DNA of 64,000 nt from Membranipora membranacea (GCA_914767715.1 OU612070.1:29128025-29192024), one strand, 5' to 3'. Shown: positions 47,191-59,609, counted from the stretch's first letter. Numbers and translations are program-made. Notes: generated by a model not told the origin, from the sequence alone.

Positions 47191-48399
47191 ATGTCTGGAT
47201 TAGTTTTACTATCAGCTCTCCTCATACAAAGTTCTGTAGGACAATCTTCTAACAATGATGGTGGGTCTGAGCTATTTACTCACTATAAACAACTTATAAG
47301 GCATAAGCAAATAAAGTGTATCAATATCCTTCACTCTTCTCTCTTCATCAACTTTTATATCTGACATTGCCTTGACAGAAACACCAACATACATTTTCGA
47401 GAAATCTGATAGCTGCATTGTGACACTCTGATAAGAGACTAAAATCTGGTAGTGTATCTAGTGTATCGCTATATTACCAACTTTGAACTGTTAAGAAAAC
47501 GCAGAAATAATCAATTATTCACGATCTTGTGAAGGGACATTGGTCTATCTGTAGAATTTTTCTTGTCAAGGCTGGTTTAAAATGAAAGCATATCATGATG
47601 CGTGAGCGTCCTACATAAATAAAAATAATAATGTAATTATCTGCCTACTCTGTTGGGAAGTGTTATCGATTTTTCCATCTATCATGAATAACTGACCATC
47701 ACTCTTCTTAGTGACAGCAGTAACAACGTCCAGAGGGGAAGGAGGAGGCAGAGGAGCAGGGGGAGACAAAGGACACTACCGGACACTGATTATCATATCT
47801 GTAGTGATAGTTGTTGTTAACCTGGTGGCAGCTACAGCTGGAGTATTTGTCTGCTGGTGTCAGCAGAGATACTGCTGTCGGGATAGAAAGGCAGCCATAC
47901 AGTTAAAACCTCGAGGTAGTAGAGAGACCAGAAATCTACTAACTGCTAATAACTCGTCATCTGGTACAGGTAATATAGTGAATAATATTCTCATCGGGCA
48001 AATAAGAAAGAATTATACGTGTGACACCAACTCTTCTCTATATGGCTGAGATTCAAAACAAGATTTTTACCTTAATAGCAATTTGACATCTACCCCTCAT
48101 GTGAGAAAGTTTCATTGCAAAAGTTTCACTGTGAGAGTTAATGAGGCCGAGAGTCTGTATCCTCAGGGATCACCTCTTGGCTTGAAGGTGTTCACTTTAA
48201 TATATACTGCCAATAAAATCACCTGAGGTGTCGACTTTAAGCATCACAATAATGATCTTCTGTCGCCACCTCACAAAAGGCAATTTGCCCTGCACCTCGA
48301 TTATCAGCAACATCATCAAGCGGCTGCGCATATTGGCCCGATCACTGCCCTCAAATATGATTTAAATTGAAGTCAGACAAAATGCATACTTATGGATAT

Positions 48400-48431
<32 letters not shown>

Positions 48432-51122
48432 ACTATCTGTAACAAAATGGGCATCAAGTCTATAAGAAAGTAAATAAATAGCTCATAGTATCCACATGAC
48501 AGACAGCATGTAAATATAAGGATGTATATATCCGACACCAGAAGCATTCCTTCTGCTGATTGTCATCAAGATAATAATGTTGGAAATTACCTAGTATTAT
48601 ATGGCATATCTGTGAAACTGAGACGGCTCAGGTTTTGCATCACCTCTCCGATCAATTATTATGAGAATCGATCGATTGTAATGAGATATTTTGATGGCTC
48701 TATTGGTTCAGTGATGTACAGAGTTGTTCCATTATTTTTGTGATAGGTACTAAACATCTCACCCAGACTATACCCCCAGAATCCAGAGGTCGGGCTTACA
48801 GTACCTACCCTAAAGCTCATATAGAATCTGAGCCAGATCCACTTATTGACATAGCCGACGGGCTTATCGACGCTGACGAGCTTATTCAGCAAAGACGAGG
48901 TAATACAGTATTATTTATGTCTTATGTCACATGCTGCAAGGTTAATACTGCAGTCTTGGACCCTGGAATCAGTAAATAGTTTCCCCTATTTTATGGCCTC
49001 CACATTGATTAGCTACTCCGTTTTCTTCTCTTTATAGCATATATATATATATTATATATATACATGACTAAATTTGAATGATCTATTTCTATTTTGTGTT
49101 TGAGTTTTAGCTACCTAAGGTAGCAATATAACAGCGAAACTTCTGCTGTTGTCTTTTTTTTTAGTATAAATAAGAGTATACAGACAACCTTGCCTCGTAT
49201 GATAAGATAACCCATGTATCAATATATAGTGACGGCACTTTATATATCACTACTGTCATTGTACTGTTGACGATATTTTAGGTTCTAGGAGACAGAGTGA
49301 ATGGTGTACCTTTCAGGATCAACTGATTCGTAATGAGATAACAGCAGAAGCAGTTCTCAATGAGAAACAGAAAACACTAGACACTGATAAACAGCATGAC
49401 GTGTTAGATACAGTGCCTGATTTAGGAGCAGCGAATGAAGGTGAAGGTTTATACTACCATTATATCACACCCACTAATCAGTCTGTAACTGCAAGTGGGG
49501 AGAAGAAGGCACCCCAGACACTCAAGGGTAACAGTGGTGTAGCAAAAGGAGGACGAGGGGATGGAGCAGACGGGTCACGGACTACAAACTCTCGAGTGCT
49601 GCCACCCTTACCGGCATCAGAAGGAGGCAGCATTCTATATGATGTCTATTATGAAACATCAAACAAAATAGAAACAGGAAAAACTCAAAACCGCTTACAG
49701 AGCCAAAGTAAGAACCTACAGCAGAGTAGGGAGAAATCATCAGTGAAATCGATAGTCCGAGCTAAAGTATCTGCAGGTAGAGAAGAGAAGTCGTCAGACT
49801 ACGGTGGAGATCAGTCTAAGATAAAGAGCGGGGTCACAAACTCCAGTGATGTAAAGGAATCAATGATCGCTCACATAGCATCTATAAAAACCAACGATAA
49901 CAACTTGGTGTCTGAAAGCTCTCTTTATGAAGATATACAGGTGAGATGATGTTATCATTATCTGTCTGTAATACCACTCTACAGTCAAACACATGTGCTT
50001 TTCTTGTTAGATAGGCAACTGATAATGACAAAAATACATTAGTTATACACATTCCACACAAACTCTTATTAATACTAGTGATTGCTCACAAAACATTGTT
50101 TATCAATTGCAAACCTTACAAGCTATCATTCCATCAAAAGCAAGCCATATGTAAGAAAGAAACTTTCAGCCCTATGAAAGTTGACATGTAGGAGTGATTG
50201 GCTGTTTTTAGGTGATGTCTGATATAGTAGATACATCTCGTAAAACGATATCAGATTCTAATCATTATGAGGAAGTGGTAGATGATGGATTCACTGAATT
50301 AACTCGAGGCAAACAAACACGACTATACAGTCAGGTGAGGTAATTATATATTTGAAATGTTTTTCACGTCAAACTATCTGGCTTACAGTAAAAATTTCTC
50401 TTGGTTAAAAAAATCTCATCAGCCAGTTGTCCCCCCTGACTGTCAGAACCGCCATCCGATTTAATATACGAATACATCACTTCAAAATACATAAGATATG
50501 ATGATCTTATGAATAAAGTAACAAACCAGCGAATTATTGTTCCTTTTGGGGCTGGAATCGCTCTACCTGACCTTACCTTGCATCTATACTATTCTTTTAC
50601 TATGAGTGCAGAATTTAGCGCTCACGGCAGAGAGACCCACCGCAGATTGTGAGGAGGAATATGAGTATTGTGTACCATATGAAAACCTTGACTTCAAGCT
50701 CATGTCAGGAAAGACGACTCCCAAAGTACCGAGTGAAGCGAATCCCATCTGTCGGTCGAGAACTCCTCCTCACAGAGATACACAGTTGACTACCCCGCCG
50801 AGAGTGGTCAGTGAGTTTGTATAAAGCTCGTTGTGTTCACTAATCTAGGAGGGTACCTTCCCTGCATTAATTAATGGATGGAAAAAGTGTGCAAAGAGTT
50901 ATCTGACCCATGCATAGAGTAGACAACTTGATATCACTTCTTTTTTATTTCTAGATATCAAGGGCTACAAAGAGCCGCGAGTCGTACAAGCAGAGCTCCC
51001 TGATTCTCAAAAGTGGAGCATCTACAGTGATATCTTCTACAGCCAGCGGAGGCAGAACTTACAGACATTCTCCTCATTGTGTTAAACATAAGAGCTGTAA
51101 ACACCCGCATCACGAGGAGTAA
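47191..51122 (+). CDS. Single-pass membrane protein with tyrosine-rich tail, transmembrane adaptor-like
   Basis: I do not recognise an orthologue. Seven exons chain in phase to 541 residues: 47191-47260, 47712-47969, 48747-48899, 49282-49940, 50212-50334, 50612-50806 and 50955-51122. Residues 1-17 look like a signal peptide. A Gly-rich ectodomain of about 30 residues and one hydrophobic segment (48-70) follow, then a Cys cluster (C71, C73, C78, C79) suited to palmitoylation. The long tail has a PPLP motif and many tyrosines in SH2-type contexts: LYYHY (218-221), LYDVYY (280-284), LYEDI (376), HYEEVV (399) and YENL (444, Grb2-type YxN). This resembles the design of LAT, PAG or LAX adaptors. 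Membrane topology and signalling role are inferred; the exon chain is strongly supported by phase and splice sites. Confidence 0.8.
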
Positions 51123-51579
51123 CACAGCAGTAGTGCCTGCTCCGCTTCTTAGGATGGAAAAAAGGCCTAGTCTGGGCAGGTTACCCTCCCACCCCATACA
51201 GCCTGCCCAGGCTAGAGAAGGCTGGTGTTTAAGATAGCTACATAACTATCAAGCGTTTACACAGAATATCCAGCTCAATACATGATAATTATTTATTTTT
51301 CAAGGTATAATTACTTAATTGATTCCTTTGTGAAAATATCCACATAATTGTTGGTGACACAAAGGATTGATCTGGTTGTAACTGAGCCTTTGTTTCAGTT
51401 ATAAAATTTACACATGGTATCAGGCGATAGCAGATTCTTGTCCGTCTGATTATACTCACAACCGATGAGCCTTTGCACATATCGCCATAATAAAAGTTAT
51501 GAAGACAGAGAAATCACCCTGCAGACATTGTTTATACATATAGATGAGATGATGGCTCATAGTTATATATATATATATA
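51123..51579. other. Convergent gap of 457 bp
   Basis: Lies between the stop codons of the adaptor-like gene (plus) and SF3B5 (minus). It presumably holds both 3' UTRs and an AT-rich segment with candidate poly(A) signals. No coding sequence is seen. Confidence 0.5.
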
Positions 51580-54500
51580 CTAGTCATCTAAGTCCATACG
51601 CTCAGGCGGAGGACCACAGGGTTGTATCATCTTCTCCATGTAGTTAAATCTAACTCTGGCGCGACTTTCGTTCTCAGCTAATGCAAAATAACTCAGCATA
51701 TCGTGTTGTGCCTGTAAATATATCAGTAACTTAGCATATCATGTTGTGCCTGTAAATATATCAGTAACTAGGTACATATTACCGAGTATCATAGTACTGA
51801 TAGGCTAGGTACTGATTGTCACTGTACTGATGGGCTTGTACATTGCTTGTACCGATTCCAGTGTACACCTAAATTCATGCGTAATACACCAAGAGTACTC
51901 CTTGAATACACACTGAAGTCAAACAGCTCCAATACAGTTGTTATAATGATGCACTACTGGCACAGTTGGGGGGCTTCTAACTTATAGACAGTTTTCTGAG
52001 CTCTGATTTGGGCCTCAATTCGGAGTTGTCCTCTCTCCAGTTTGGTACGCCCCCCATAGGAAAAACCTGCTGAAAAGAGGGTTATCTTGAAAACCTCTTA
52101 TAATGAGATAAAAATTATTTTTGATTCAGAATCTGCAACATTGAAAACTCATATGGACATAGTTTGGGAAATAATTTTAGTAATTTGGATATAGTCAATT
52201 ATAGCATTTTCTGCCTGTTTTGCGGTCAATTTGGCAGAATTTTCGTCACTAAAAATAAGATTTATCAACCCGGGGTTTTCAATGGTGCAGACTCTGAATC
52301 AAAAATCATTTTTGTCCTAACATAAGCGTTTTCAAGATAACCCTCTTTCAGCAGGTTTTTCCTATGCGACGTGGGTTAAAGAATTTGAGCCTAGGGAGGG
52401 TTATGTGAGGTAAACTGATCCAATATATGGATTCCTCATGTCTTCTTACATCTATAGGTCCAAGTTCCTAATCTCTGTGACCACCATGTGAGGAATAATG
52501 ACCTGAAATAGAAGTGCTCACTTTATTGGTTAGAAAACCTTTATTTTGGGAATCCCTAATTCAGGATGACGTAGGGGCGGAGCTCACATCATCGCAATTA
52601 CTATAATATGAGTGATTTCTGTAGTTGTTTTCTGCTCATGTAATACCTTTATAGTGTCTAGTACCCATCTCCTTACTAAACTTGAGGGCATTTCAAATCT
52701 ACTAGAACATGATAATGGAGTGTTCCAAGACACTAAAAGTATTTCATGGGAAGAAAACACCAACAGAAAACAACCCGTTTTCAGCTTTAGGCCAGAAGCA
52801 GCCTAGCTCTAAGTGCTCTAAAAAAAAATGGCACGGACAATTTTTGATGGCAGGAAAAAAACAAGTGTTTCTAGGGTAAGAAAGTGTGCTGAATCCAAAA
52901 ATGAGGGTGTACCCGGTTGTAGCGGTCATCGTCAGCGGCAGCGTGGCAGTATATGGCAGCATATCACAAATTTTCAATAAATCGCATTTAGTTAGTAAAG
53001 ATTGTAGTGTTTATTACAGCCAACAGAGAACAAGAATATATCTGTTTCTAGGGTAAAAAAGTGTGCTGAATCCAAAAATGAGGGTGTACCCGGTTGTATT
53101 GGTCATTGTCAGCGGCAGCGCGGCAGCATATGCCATATCTTTTACAAATTCTCATTTAGCTAGTTAAAATTGTAGTGTTTGATACAGTCAACGGTCAACA
53201 GAGAACAAGAATAATATGTTTCTAGAGTAAAAAAGTGTGCTGAATCCAAAAATGAGGGTGTACCTGGTTGTAGGGGTCATCATCAGCGACAGCGTGGCAG
53301 CATGTCCCAAAATTTTCAACCAAGCGCTTTTAGTTAGTGAATATTTTAGTGTTTGATACAGCCAACAGAGAACAAGAATATATCTGTTTGTAGGGTAAAA
53401 AAGGGTGCTGAATTAAAAAATGAGGGTGTACCCAGTTTTATCAGTCATTGTCAGCGGCAGCGTGGGAGCAAATCCGACTTTTTTTACAAATTCGCTTCTA
53501 CTTAGTGAAAATTGTGGCATTTGATACAGTCAACAGTCAACAGAGAACAAGATTAATATGTTTCTAGTGTAAAAAAGTGTGCTGAATCCAAAAAATTAGG
53601 GTGTACCTGGTTGTAGGGGTCATCATCAGCGGCAGCGTGGCAGTATATGGCAGCATGTCCCAAAATTTTCAACCAAGCGCTTTTAGTTAGTGAATATTTT
53701 ATGTGTTTGATACAGCCAACAGAGAACAAGAATATATCTGTTTCTAGGGTAGAAAAGGGTGCTGAATTCAAAAATGAGGGTTTACCCAGTTGTATCAGTC
53801 ATTGTCAGCGGCAGCGTGGGAGCAAATCCGACTTTTTTTTACAAATTCACTTCTACTAAGTGAAAATTGTGGCATTTGATACAGTCAACGGTCAACAGAG
53901 AACAAGATTAATATGCTTCTAGTGTAAAAAAGTGTGCTGAATCCAAAAATGAGGGTGTTCCCGGTTATAGTGGTCATCATCAGCGGCAGCGTGGCAGTAT
54001 ATGACAGCATATCCCAAATTATTCAATAAAGAGCTTTAAGTTAGTGAATATTTTAGTGTTCGATACAGCCAACAGAGAACGAGAATATAAATGTTTCTAG
54101 GGTAAAAAAGGGTGCTGAATTAACAAATAAGGGTGTACCCGGTTGTATCAGTCATTGTCAGCGGCAGCGTCTCACAAATTTTTCACAAAATCTCTTTTAG
54201 TTAGTGAAAATTGTAGTATTTTTTGTTACAGTCAACAAGAACTTTTATTATTTGGTCACTCATTTTCCTCATCCTCATCATCCTCGTCTTCGCCAGCCTC
54301 CTCCTCCTCCTCATCATCAAGACTACTCTCTGAAAGCTGTATTTGCAGCTTGCTTCAAAGCAAGTGCTGTTTCGAGCCTAATAATTGAGTCATAGCTGCA
54401 AGAATGACCAACTCCATGAATAAGTTTGGCTAGCAATTTAGACCCAGTCATATGCCTCACTGTTAGGCCGATGGCTAAAGACTTTGGAGTAACAGCAGCA

Positions 54501-57500
54501 CCTTTGGAGCTTATCTGTACAATGTCTTGGGCTAAGCTGAGAATTTTTAGGCGAACAGAGGTTCCAAATTATAGTAGGTGTTCCAGTCACAGACCACATC
54601 AGCATGACCTGTCATCATAGCTAGAAAATTAAATAGTGGTGGCGGAACAAATTCGACACAGGCCTCAGCGTTAAGGTTGTCTGCAGTAGGTGGCCAGGGG
54701 ATCTCAACTTTTTTGGTTTGATCTATATACAAACGGAGTGAAATTGCTGCCTGATTGAGTTGATATTGATTGGATTGGGTTACACTATTGAAAGGGATTT
54801 CCTCATCACATGAGCAGGCAGTGTCGACCTCGCTCAAGAGGCTGGATGTGTTTGTGAGTACTGATGTACCAGTCACTAAATCAGTCAAAACTGCGTTGCT
54901 GCTTGTCACTATATCACCATGAGAGGGATCAGAGGCTTGATGAAAACTAAGGCGGCCTTTAAACTCTCTCTTCAGGCGGTAGACAAAAGCTTTTTGGCTG
55001 TAAAAAGATGACATTTTTGTCTTAAAGCACAATACATGTAAGTCCGAGGAAGAAAAAGATTTTGACATAACTTTTCATATTTTTTTAATTAATCCTAATC
55101 TAACAAGGCCAAAGTTTGATCAATGCATTTGAGTGTTCTCAAAACCGCATGTTGATAATGTTTGCACAATGCAACTTCAACCTGGGAACCCCAGTCTCGC
55201 AAGATTTTATCGCCCTGATCTCACTGGGAATTCCAGGAAATTGCATGGTGGGATACTAGTATATATAAATATAAAGCATAGTCTTACCTGGTCTCATCTT
55301 CTCTGTTATCTCTACGTAGTTTATTATATAAGCCAAGTAAATCAGATACAGTGTAAGAACCCTTCTCGCGCTCTATCTTTGAGCTAACCAGGTCCTCAAG
55401 TTGTCGCCATGATGCAGATCTCACAAAGCGAGCAATTTAGATCTAAAACAATTGGTATAACAATTTTACAGCACTTCATATGAACTCATCTCTACGCCCA
55501 AGTGAACTTGTTAACAATTTTCAAAGAGGGACAGCATAGGAATGTAACACACATAATGTTGAGCCAGACAAATGACAATGATAAGTGGCAAACAGATTTT
55601 ATAGTTTTTACCTGAGCTGGTTCGTAACAGTTGCGATATAATTCTTGTGGCATGCACGATGATATCTCATTTCAATTAATCAACAATTCAACCCTACAGA
55701 GTCTGCAGAAGGCAGAATAAAACCTGAGATTATGATGTAGCAGTTTATTGTACTTACCAGCATCTAAAGTCTCAGCTCTAGAGGTCGGTAGTTTCTTGCG
55801 GTTTTTGTACTTCTCCTTATTACATATGACACAGGTAGAAGAGAATGTCTGAGGCTTACTAGTACTCGGTTCTGAAGACCTGAGTTTCTTTGGGCTCGGC
55901 AAATTGGCTCCATCCTCATTCTTAAAAACAGGAAATTATTAGAGCAGGGTTAATGAGTAGCAATTACAAGGGTCAATCGATCAAGACTGAAAAAAATTGA
56001 AGGCATCTCAGATTTTCCAACTATGATTTAATTCAGTGTTGCGATCATTCTGTGATAAATAATAGAGTTCTATCAAGGAGTAAAAGTCTTTTACTCCTTG
56101 ATAGAACTCTCTTATTTATCACAGAATGATCTTCTTGGCCCAAACACTATCTCTGACTGAGAGCAACGTCACACAAAGTCTCATATCGGTTCAAACAAAG
56201 CAACACAAGGTGGTCTTCCATACAGCACCGTGGTCATCAATTAATACCTTGAGAGTAAATCCTGAATCATGAGCATGTTCTATACATACCTTTCTCTTCA
56301 TGGCACTTTCCTTGGCTCTTTCTAGCTTGGATTTAGAAAATCTGAACATACAAAGACGATGGTATTTATAGGTACTACATTCATCCATTGTCATAGTAAT
56401 CAATAGATTTTTGGCAATGAAGCATTCCGGCTCTTTCCCAGTTTTCACCCACTCTTTAGCCACATATTTGAGTTCAGCAAGCTTTGAGGCTGACAAAAAA
56501 ACACTCTCGGCTGCTTCATCTACTTTCTCGTAGTGAATAATACACTCCATAATGTTAGTCAAAGTGATACACTGTCATTTTGTTAGACATGTTCATGCTT
56601 CCTTGTATTATGTCATCTGCTAAAGCATGAGAGTTAAATTTAACAAAGGCTGGGCGTAAGTCAATAGCACCGTACAAAGATGCATTATTAATATTTGCTA
56701 TGTCAATGCCAATTTCAAGTTGACACGATTGAGTATTTTATAAATAGATTTCTTTATTTTCACAATGATGATTGGTCCTCTATACAAGTAGGTCAGCTTG
56801 AGGATTTATGTTCTCTTCATTTAAATTGAAAACGAATTGCCATTTATTTTCAAAATATGACCACTACAACTGGGTACACCCGGTGAATTTTACAGAACAT
56901 ATATTGATGTAGTATAAAAAGTGATCAGAATCTTGCCATCAAATATTGTCCGTGCCATAACAACTTAGGCTATAGCTGCTTCTGGCCTACTTGTAACATA
57001 GCAACAGTGGTAATGTTACTTCCGCCAATACGTAATTCTGAAGGAGGGATTCCCAAATAAAAAAAAGCTTTCTAACAAATAAAGTGAGCACTTCTATTTC
57101 AGGTCATTATTCCCACATGGTGGTCACAGAGATTAGGAACTTGGACCTATAGATGTAAAAAGACATGAGGAATCCATATATTGGATCAGATTACCTCACA
57201 TAACCCTCCCAAGGCTCAAATTCTTTAAAAGTACCAAACTGGAGAGAGTACAGCTCCGAATTGAGGCATAAATAAGAGCTCAGAAAACTGTCTATTGACA
57301 ATATGCAGGGCGAGTTAGGGATAGTCAGGTGACAGGTCAGGTGACAGGTCAGGTGACAGGTCAGGTGACAGGTCAGGTGACAGTGATGAGTAGATACTGA
57401 CCACATATAGAGAATAGCTATCTCTATGTTGATGAGTAACCCATTCCCACTTAGTAGTATCAGCGTGTCCTGTACCGATATACTTAGACTGTAAATGCTC

Positions 57501-57533
57501 CAGCTGACTATGTATATTATATCTCTCTCCCAT
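51580..57533 (-). CDS. SF3B5: Splicing factor 3B subunit 5
   Basis: The small (10-kDa) subunit of SF3b in the U2 snRNP, which helps recognise the branch point. Two exons, 57533-57402 and 51711-51580, give 87 residues against 86 in human. Exon 1 reads IHSQLEHLQSKYIGTGHADT and WEW...QHRDSY. Exon 2 reads YFALAENESRARVRFNYMEK and QPCGPPPE. Donor GTG|GTCAGT and acceptor TTTACAG|GCACAA join in phase 0. The 5.7-kb intron is almost filled by a transposon (51985-57294). The acceptor region is duplicated (38-bp unit, two copies), and a 12-bp repeat follows the donor. From memory the human gene has no intron. Confidence 0.97.
51695..51770 (-). repeat. Duplicated SF3B5 acceptor, 38-bp unit, two copies
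   Basis: In transcript sense, ACTGATATATTTACAG|GCACAACA and about 14 further exon bases occur twice, 38 bp apart. The downstream copy is the true exon 2 start at 51711. The upstream copy differs at only two positions by eye. Confidence 0.92.
52047..52375. mobile_element. piggyBac-like foldback MITE inside the left TIR
   Basis: Same family as 7857-8233. The arms around GGAAAAACCTGCTGAAA are inverted, and the right end is GTGGG followed by TTAA (52376-52379). The left end has lost its TTAA. The undamaged right TIR of the host transposon (near 57222) shows TTTTAAAG at the matching place. Confidence 0.7.
52870..54240. repeat. 174-bp satellite, eight copies, alternating two variants
   Basis: Anchors (GTGCTGAAT) recur at about 52889, 53063, 53237, 53405, 53579, 53759, 53934 and 54109. 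Later copies alternate between a GTCATCATCAGCG type and a GTCATTGTCAGCG type, which points to a dimer of about 349 bp as the unit of amplification. It lies wholly inside the transposon. Confidence 0.9.
54547..56550 (-). pseudogene. Transposon-borne coding region with Cys/His motifs, probably broken
   Basis: Exon-like pieces lie in order on the minus strand. 56550-56290 ends at a GTATGT donor and carries KYHRLCMFRF. 55920-55758 runs from acceptor TTTAAG to donor GTAAGT with TCVICNKEK. An open stretch ending near 55290 before GTAAGA carries KIEREKGSYTVSDLLGLY. 55068-54547 has IPWPPTADNL and PPPLFNFLAMMTG. The CxxC and HxxxC spacing suggests a zinc-binding N-terminus. From memory, similar proteins form multicopy families in cnidarian and other invertebrate genomes; I cannot name the family. 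The third piece does not join cleanly in frame to the second and the C-terminus is short, so the copy is probably inactive. Confidence 0.5.
56043..56134. repeat. Near-perfect 92-bp palindrome
   Basis: Arms of about 44 bp, centred on AAAAGTCTTTT, are inverted copies (outer GATCATTCTGTGATAAAT). It sits between two exon-like pieces of the transposon. Its inner core ATCAAGGAGTAA is shared with a smaller inverted repeat at 10192-10236. Confidence 0.9.
57329..57383. repeat. 12-bp tandem repeat next to the SF3B5 donor
   Basis: Between four and five copies of TCAGGTGACAGG, within 20-70 bp of the exon 1 donor (57401). Confidence 0.9.
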
Positions 57534-59537
57534 TATTATCTAATACTACAATGAGAGAAACATCAGATTTAGTTTTACATCACAGAGTTAGGGAAATCAC
57601 TCTCTGATTCCTTCCTTGTAGGGGGGGGGGTAAAACGCACTGACACTAATATGAACTAGATCAGCTCAGATCTCTGTCTATTGCCATCTGTTAAGGTTTT
57701 AATCTGTGCGAAGACTCAGAAATTACAGCCTGAAACTGAAGGGTTGACTATTCAGCTGGATCACTAAGAGGATTTCCCTTTGAGGTAATTTCCTTGACAC
57801 ATCCATTATAGTTACATATGATGTGATCATTGCAGTAAAGTTTTTGCACAGACTGGATTGTACTACCCACTGGAATACGCGAGGTTCTTGTTTCCTACAC
57901 TTGAGAACCTGTCCCAATACCATGTCTGGGCAGATATTCTCGAACAAAGCGCTGTTCTTAGTCTCACATACAAAAATTGACATTATATCAAGCGAACAAC
58001 TTCATTTTCAAAGCTTACTAGCTAGGACAATATATGATATATGATATTGTACATGTAGTGTAGCCTATTTTGGTGCTGTCCACTCTGAGCATACTAAGGA
58101 GCTAATATCATACTCTGACCTAACTCCTCACTCTGACTTCATCATGACTGAGACTGACATTGAGAAGAGATTACTTTATGGATCATACCTCAGCCATCCT
58201 ACACAGCACCCCACAGAGCCCAGACAACCTCATCTAGCAGACACCCTCTCCACAAATTTATACCCCAGTATATTACCATTCATGCCTCTAGTGACTGTAT
58301 TTCATATTAACAGCTAAACTGTGGAATAATTAACCTACTGGCTCTCCACTTCTCACACAAAACACAAGCTGCATTCCCAAAAAACTCTTTACTAGGCCAA
58401 ATTTTGATTTAAGGACACCCAAAGACCAAAGAATTATATTGCCAAATAGTACTTATAGCCAAGATATTACTAGTGAACAGCTGGAGAGTTCAGTAATTTG
58501 GAAAACAAGGCAAACTGGGGGGTCCTTCAAAGAGAATGAGTGATGGTTTTTTTAATCCACAGTCTCAAAATTTACGCTTATTTAGTCTTTTTAATTAGAC
58601 AAATTACTTCCGAAAGCGTGCACTCAGACTGTAGATAGTTCCAATGTTACAAAAATTTATCCTGTCCTGAATGGGCACTCAAACCGTCGCTGGCGATGGG
58701 TGATGTAAAACATTTGACAGGTGTTGTATGCCGTATGGGACATGTCTGACAGCACTCAAAGCCTATAAATAATTGTTGTTTGTGCTGCTGTAGGTGCCGC
58801 ATGAGTGCTGTAGGACATGTCCTGTACAGCACCACTGCTGCATGTCTCACGACACCGGAGTGTTTGATTGGACTATGTACCTAAAATATATCTTAGCAAC
58901 ACAATAAGGGCTGCACTAACAAACCCTCTACTATGATTTTCATAAAACTGGCTACTGCCCATACAGAACTGAAATTTTCTGTAATGAACAACAAAGTGTG
59001 AGCGAGACCCCAAGCAAACACATTTCACTCTCACTCAATTCCAGTTAATTAATTAGGCCTATGAGTATGGAGTAGTATATATAAATACTCATTTTTCAAA
59101 TTCTTCATATGTTATATAATATATATATATAGTATGTGCTTCAAATTTTTATTTATAGAGATTTTCTTATAAAATAAAATATAAGTGTATAGTAGATAAC
59201 AAAACGAATTCTGTTATATGTGCCTGTCTTGTGGTAGGCTACTAAGTTGAGTCTTAAGCAAGGGTTATAGATTATCAGATACAGTGTATATGACATATGA
59301 TATTATTTAAGATAGATAGGGGTATATATATAATACAACAAACAGCCATATATATATATACTTCGACTTCTATCTTATTAAAACAATAATAAAAGTGCTT
59401 CTACTGTTTAACTAAGCTAGAAGGCCTGTTGAAGTTCATAACCTTGCTTGTCATAAGAATGGCTACCAGCTGGTAACGCTAAGGAGAAATAGGTTGAGGG
59501 ATTTTATACCCTTTTTAATCATAAATTTCATACTCAC
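57534..59537. other. Upstream region of SF3B5
   Basis: No gene is firmly supported in these 2 kb. Minus-strand open frames at 57723-57983 and 58647-58850 are open but unrecognised; the second has an acceptor-like TTTTAG just upstream (about 58880) and might be an exon of the gene starting at 59609. Confidence 0.4.
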
Positions 59538-59609
59538 AGTAATTAGTTGTACCAATTTTAATTCAACTTTCTTCTTCCCTTCAGTAGAATTGCTATTTTC
59601 GCTGGACAT
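59538..59609 (-). CDS. Possible first coding exon of an unknown gene
   Basis: An ATG at 59609 opens 24 codons (MSSENSNSTEGKKKVE then a hydrophobic end) terminating exactly at a strong donor, ATTACT|GTGAGTATG. The gene would be head to head with AHSA1, 207 bp away. Downstream exons were not identified with confidence. The short length means chance cannot be excluded. Confidence 0.35.

Larger units (their letters stand above)
51985..57294 (-). mobile_element. 5.3-kb DNA transposon with long terminal inverted repeats in the SF3B5 intron
   Basis: The outer ends TAGACAGTTTTCTGAGCTC are inverted. Inverted similarity extends about 270 bp inward (left 51985-52600, interrupted by a foldback insertion; right 57030-57294). 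The right TIR lacks the insertion and shows the empty site. Inside are a multi-exon minus-strand coding region (54547-56550), a 174-bp satellite (52870-54240) and a palindrome (56043-56134). Short relatives (MITEs) are seen at 7787-8303. No DDE transposase was recognised, and the superfamily is not assigned. Confidence 0.8.

Noticed and set aside
54143-54395. Plus-strand Ser-rich frame
   Set aside because: It comes from a simple TCC-type repeat inside the transposon.
57723-57983. Minus-strand frame of 86 codons upstream of SF3B5
   Set aside because: No recognisable domain and no supporting start or splice context; kept only as a remark on the region.
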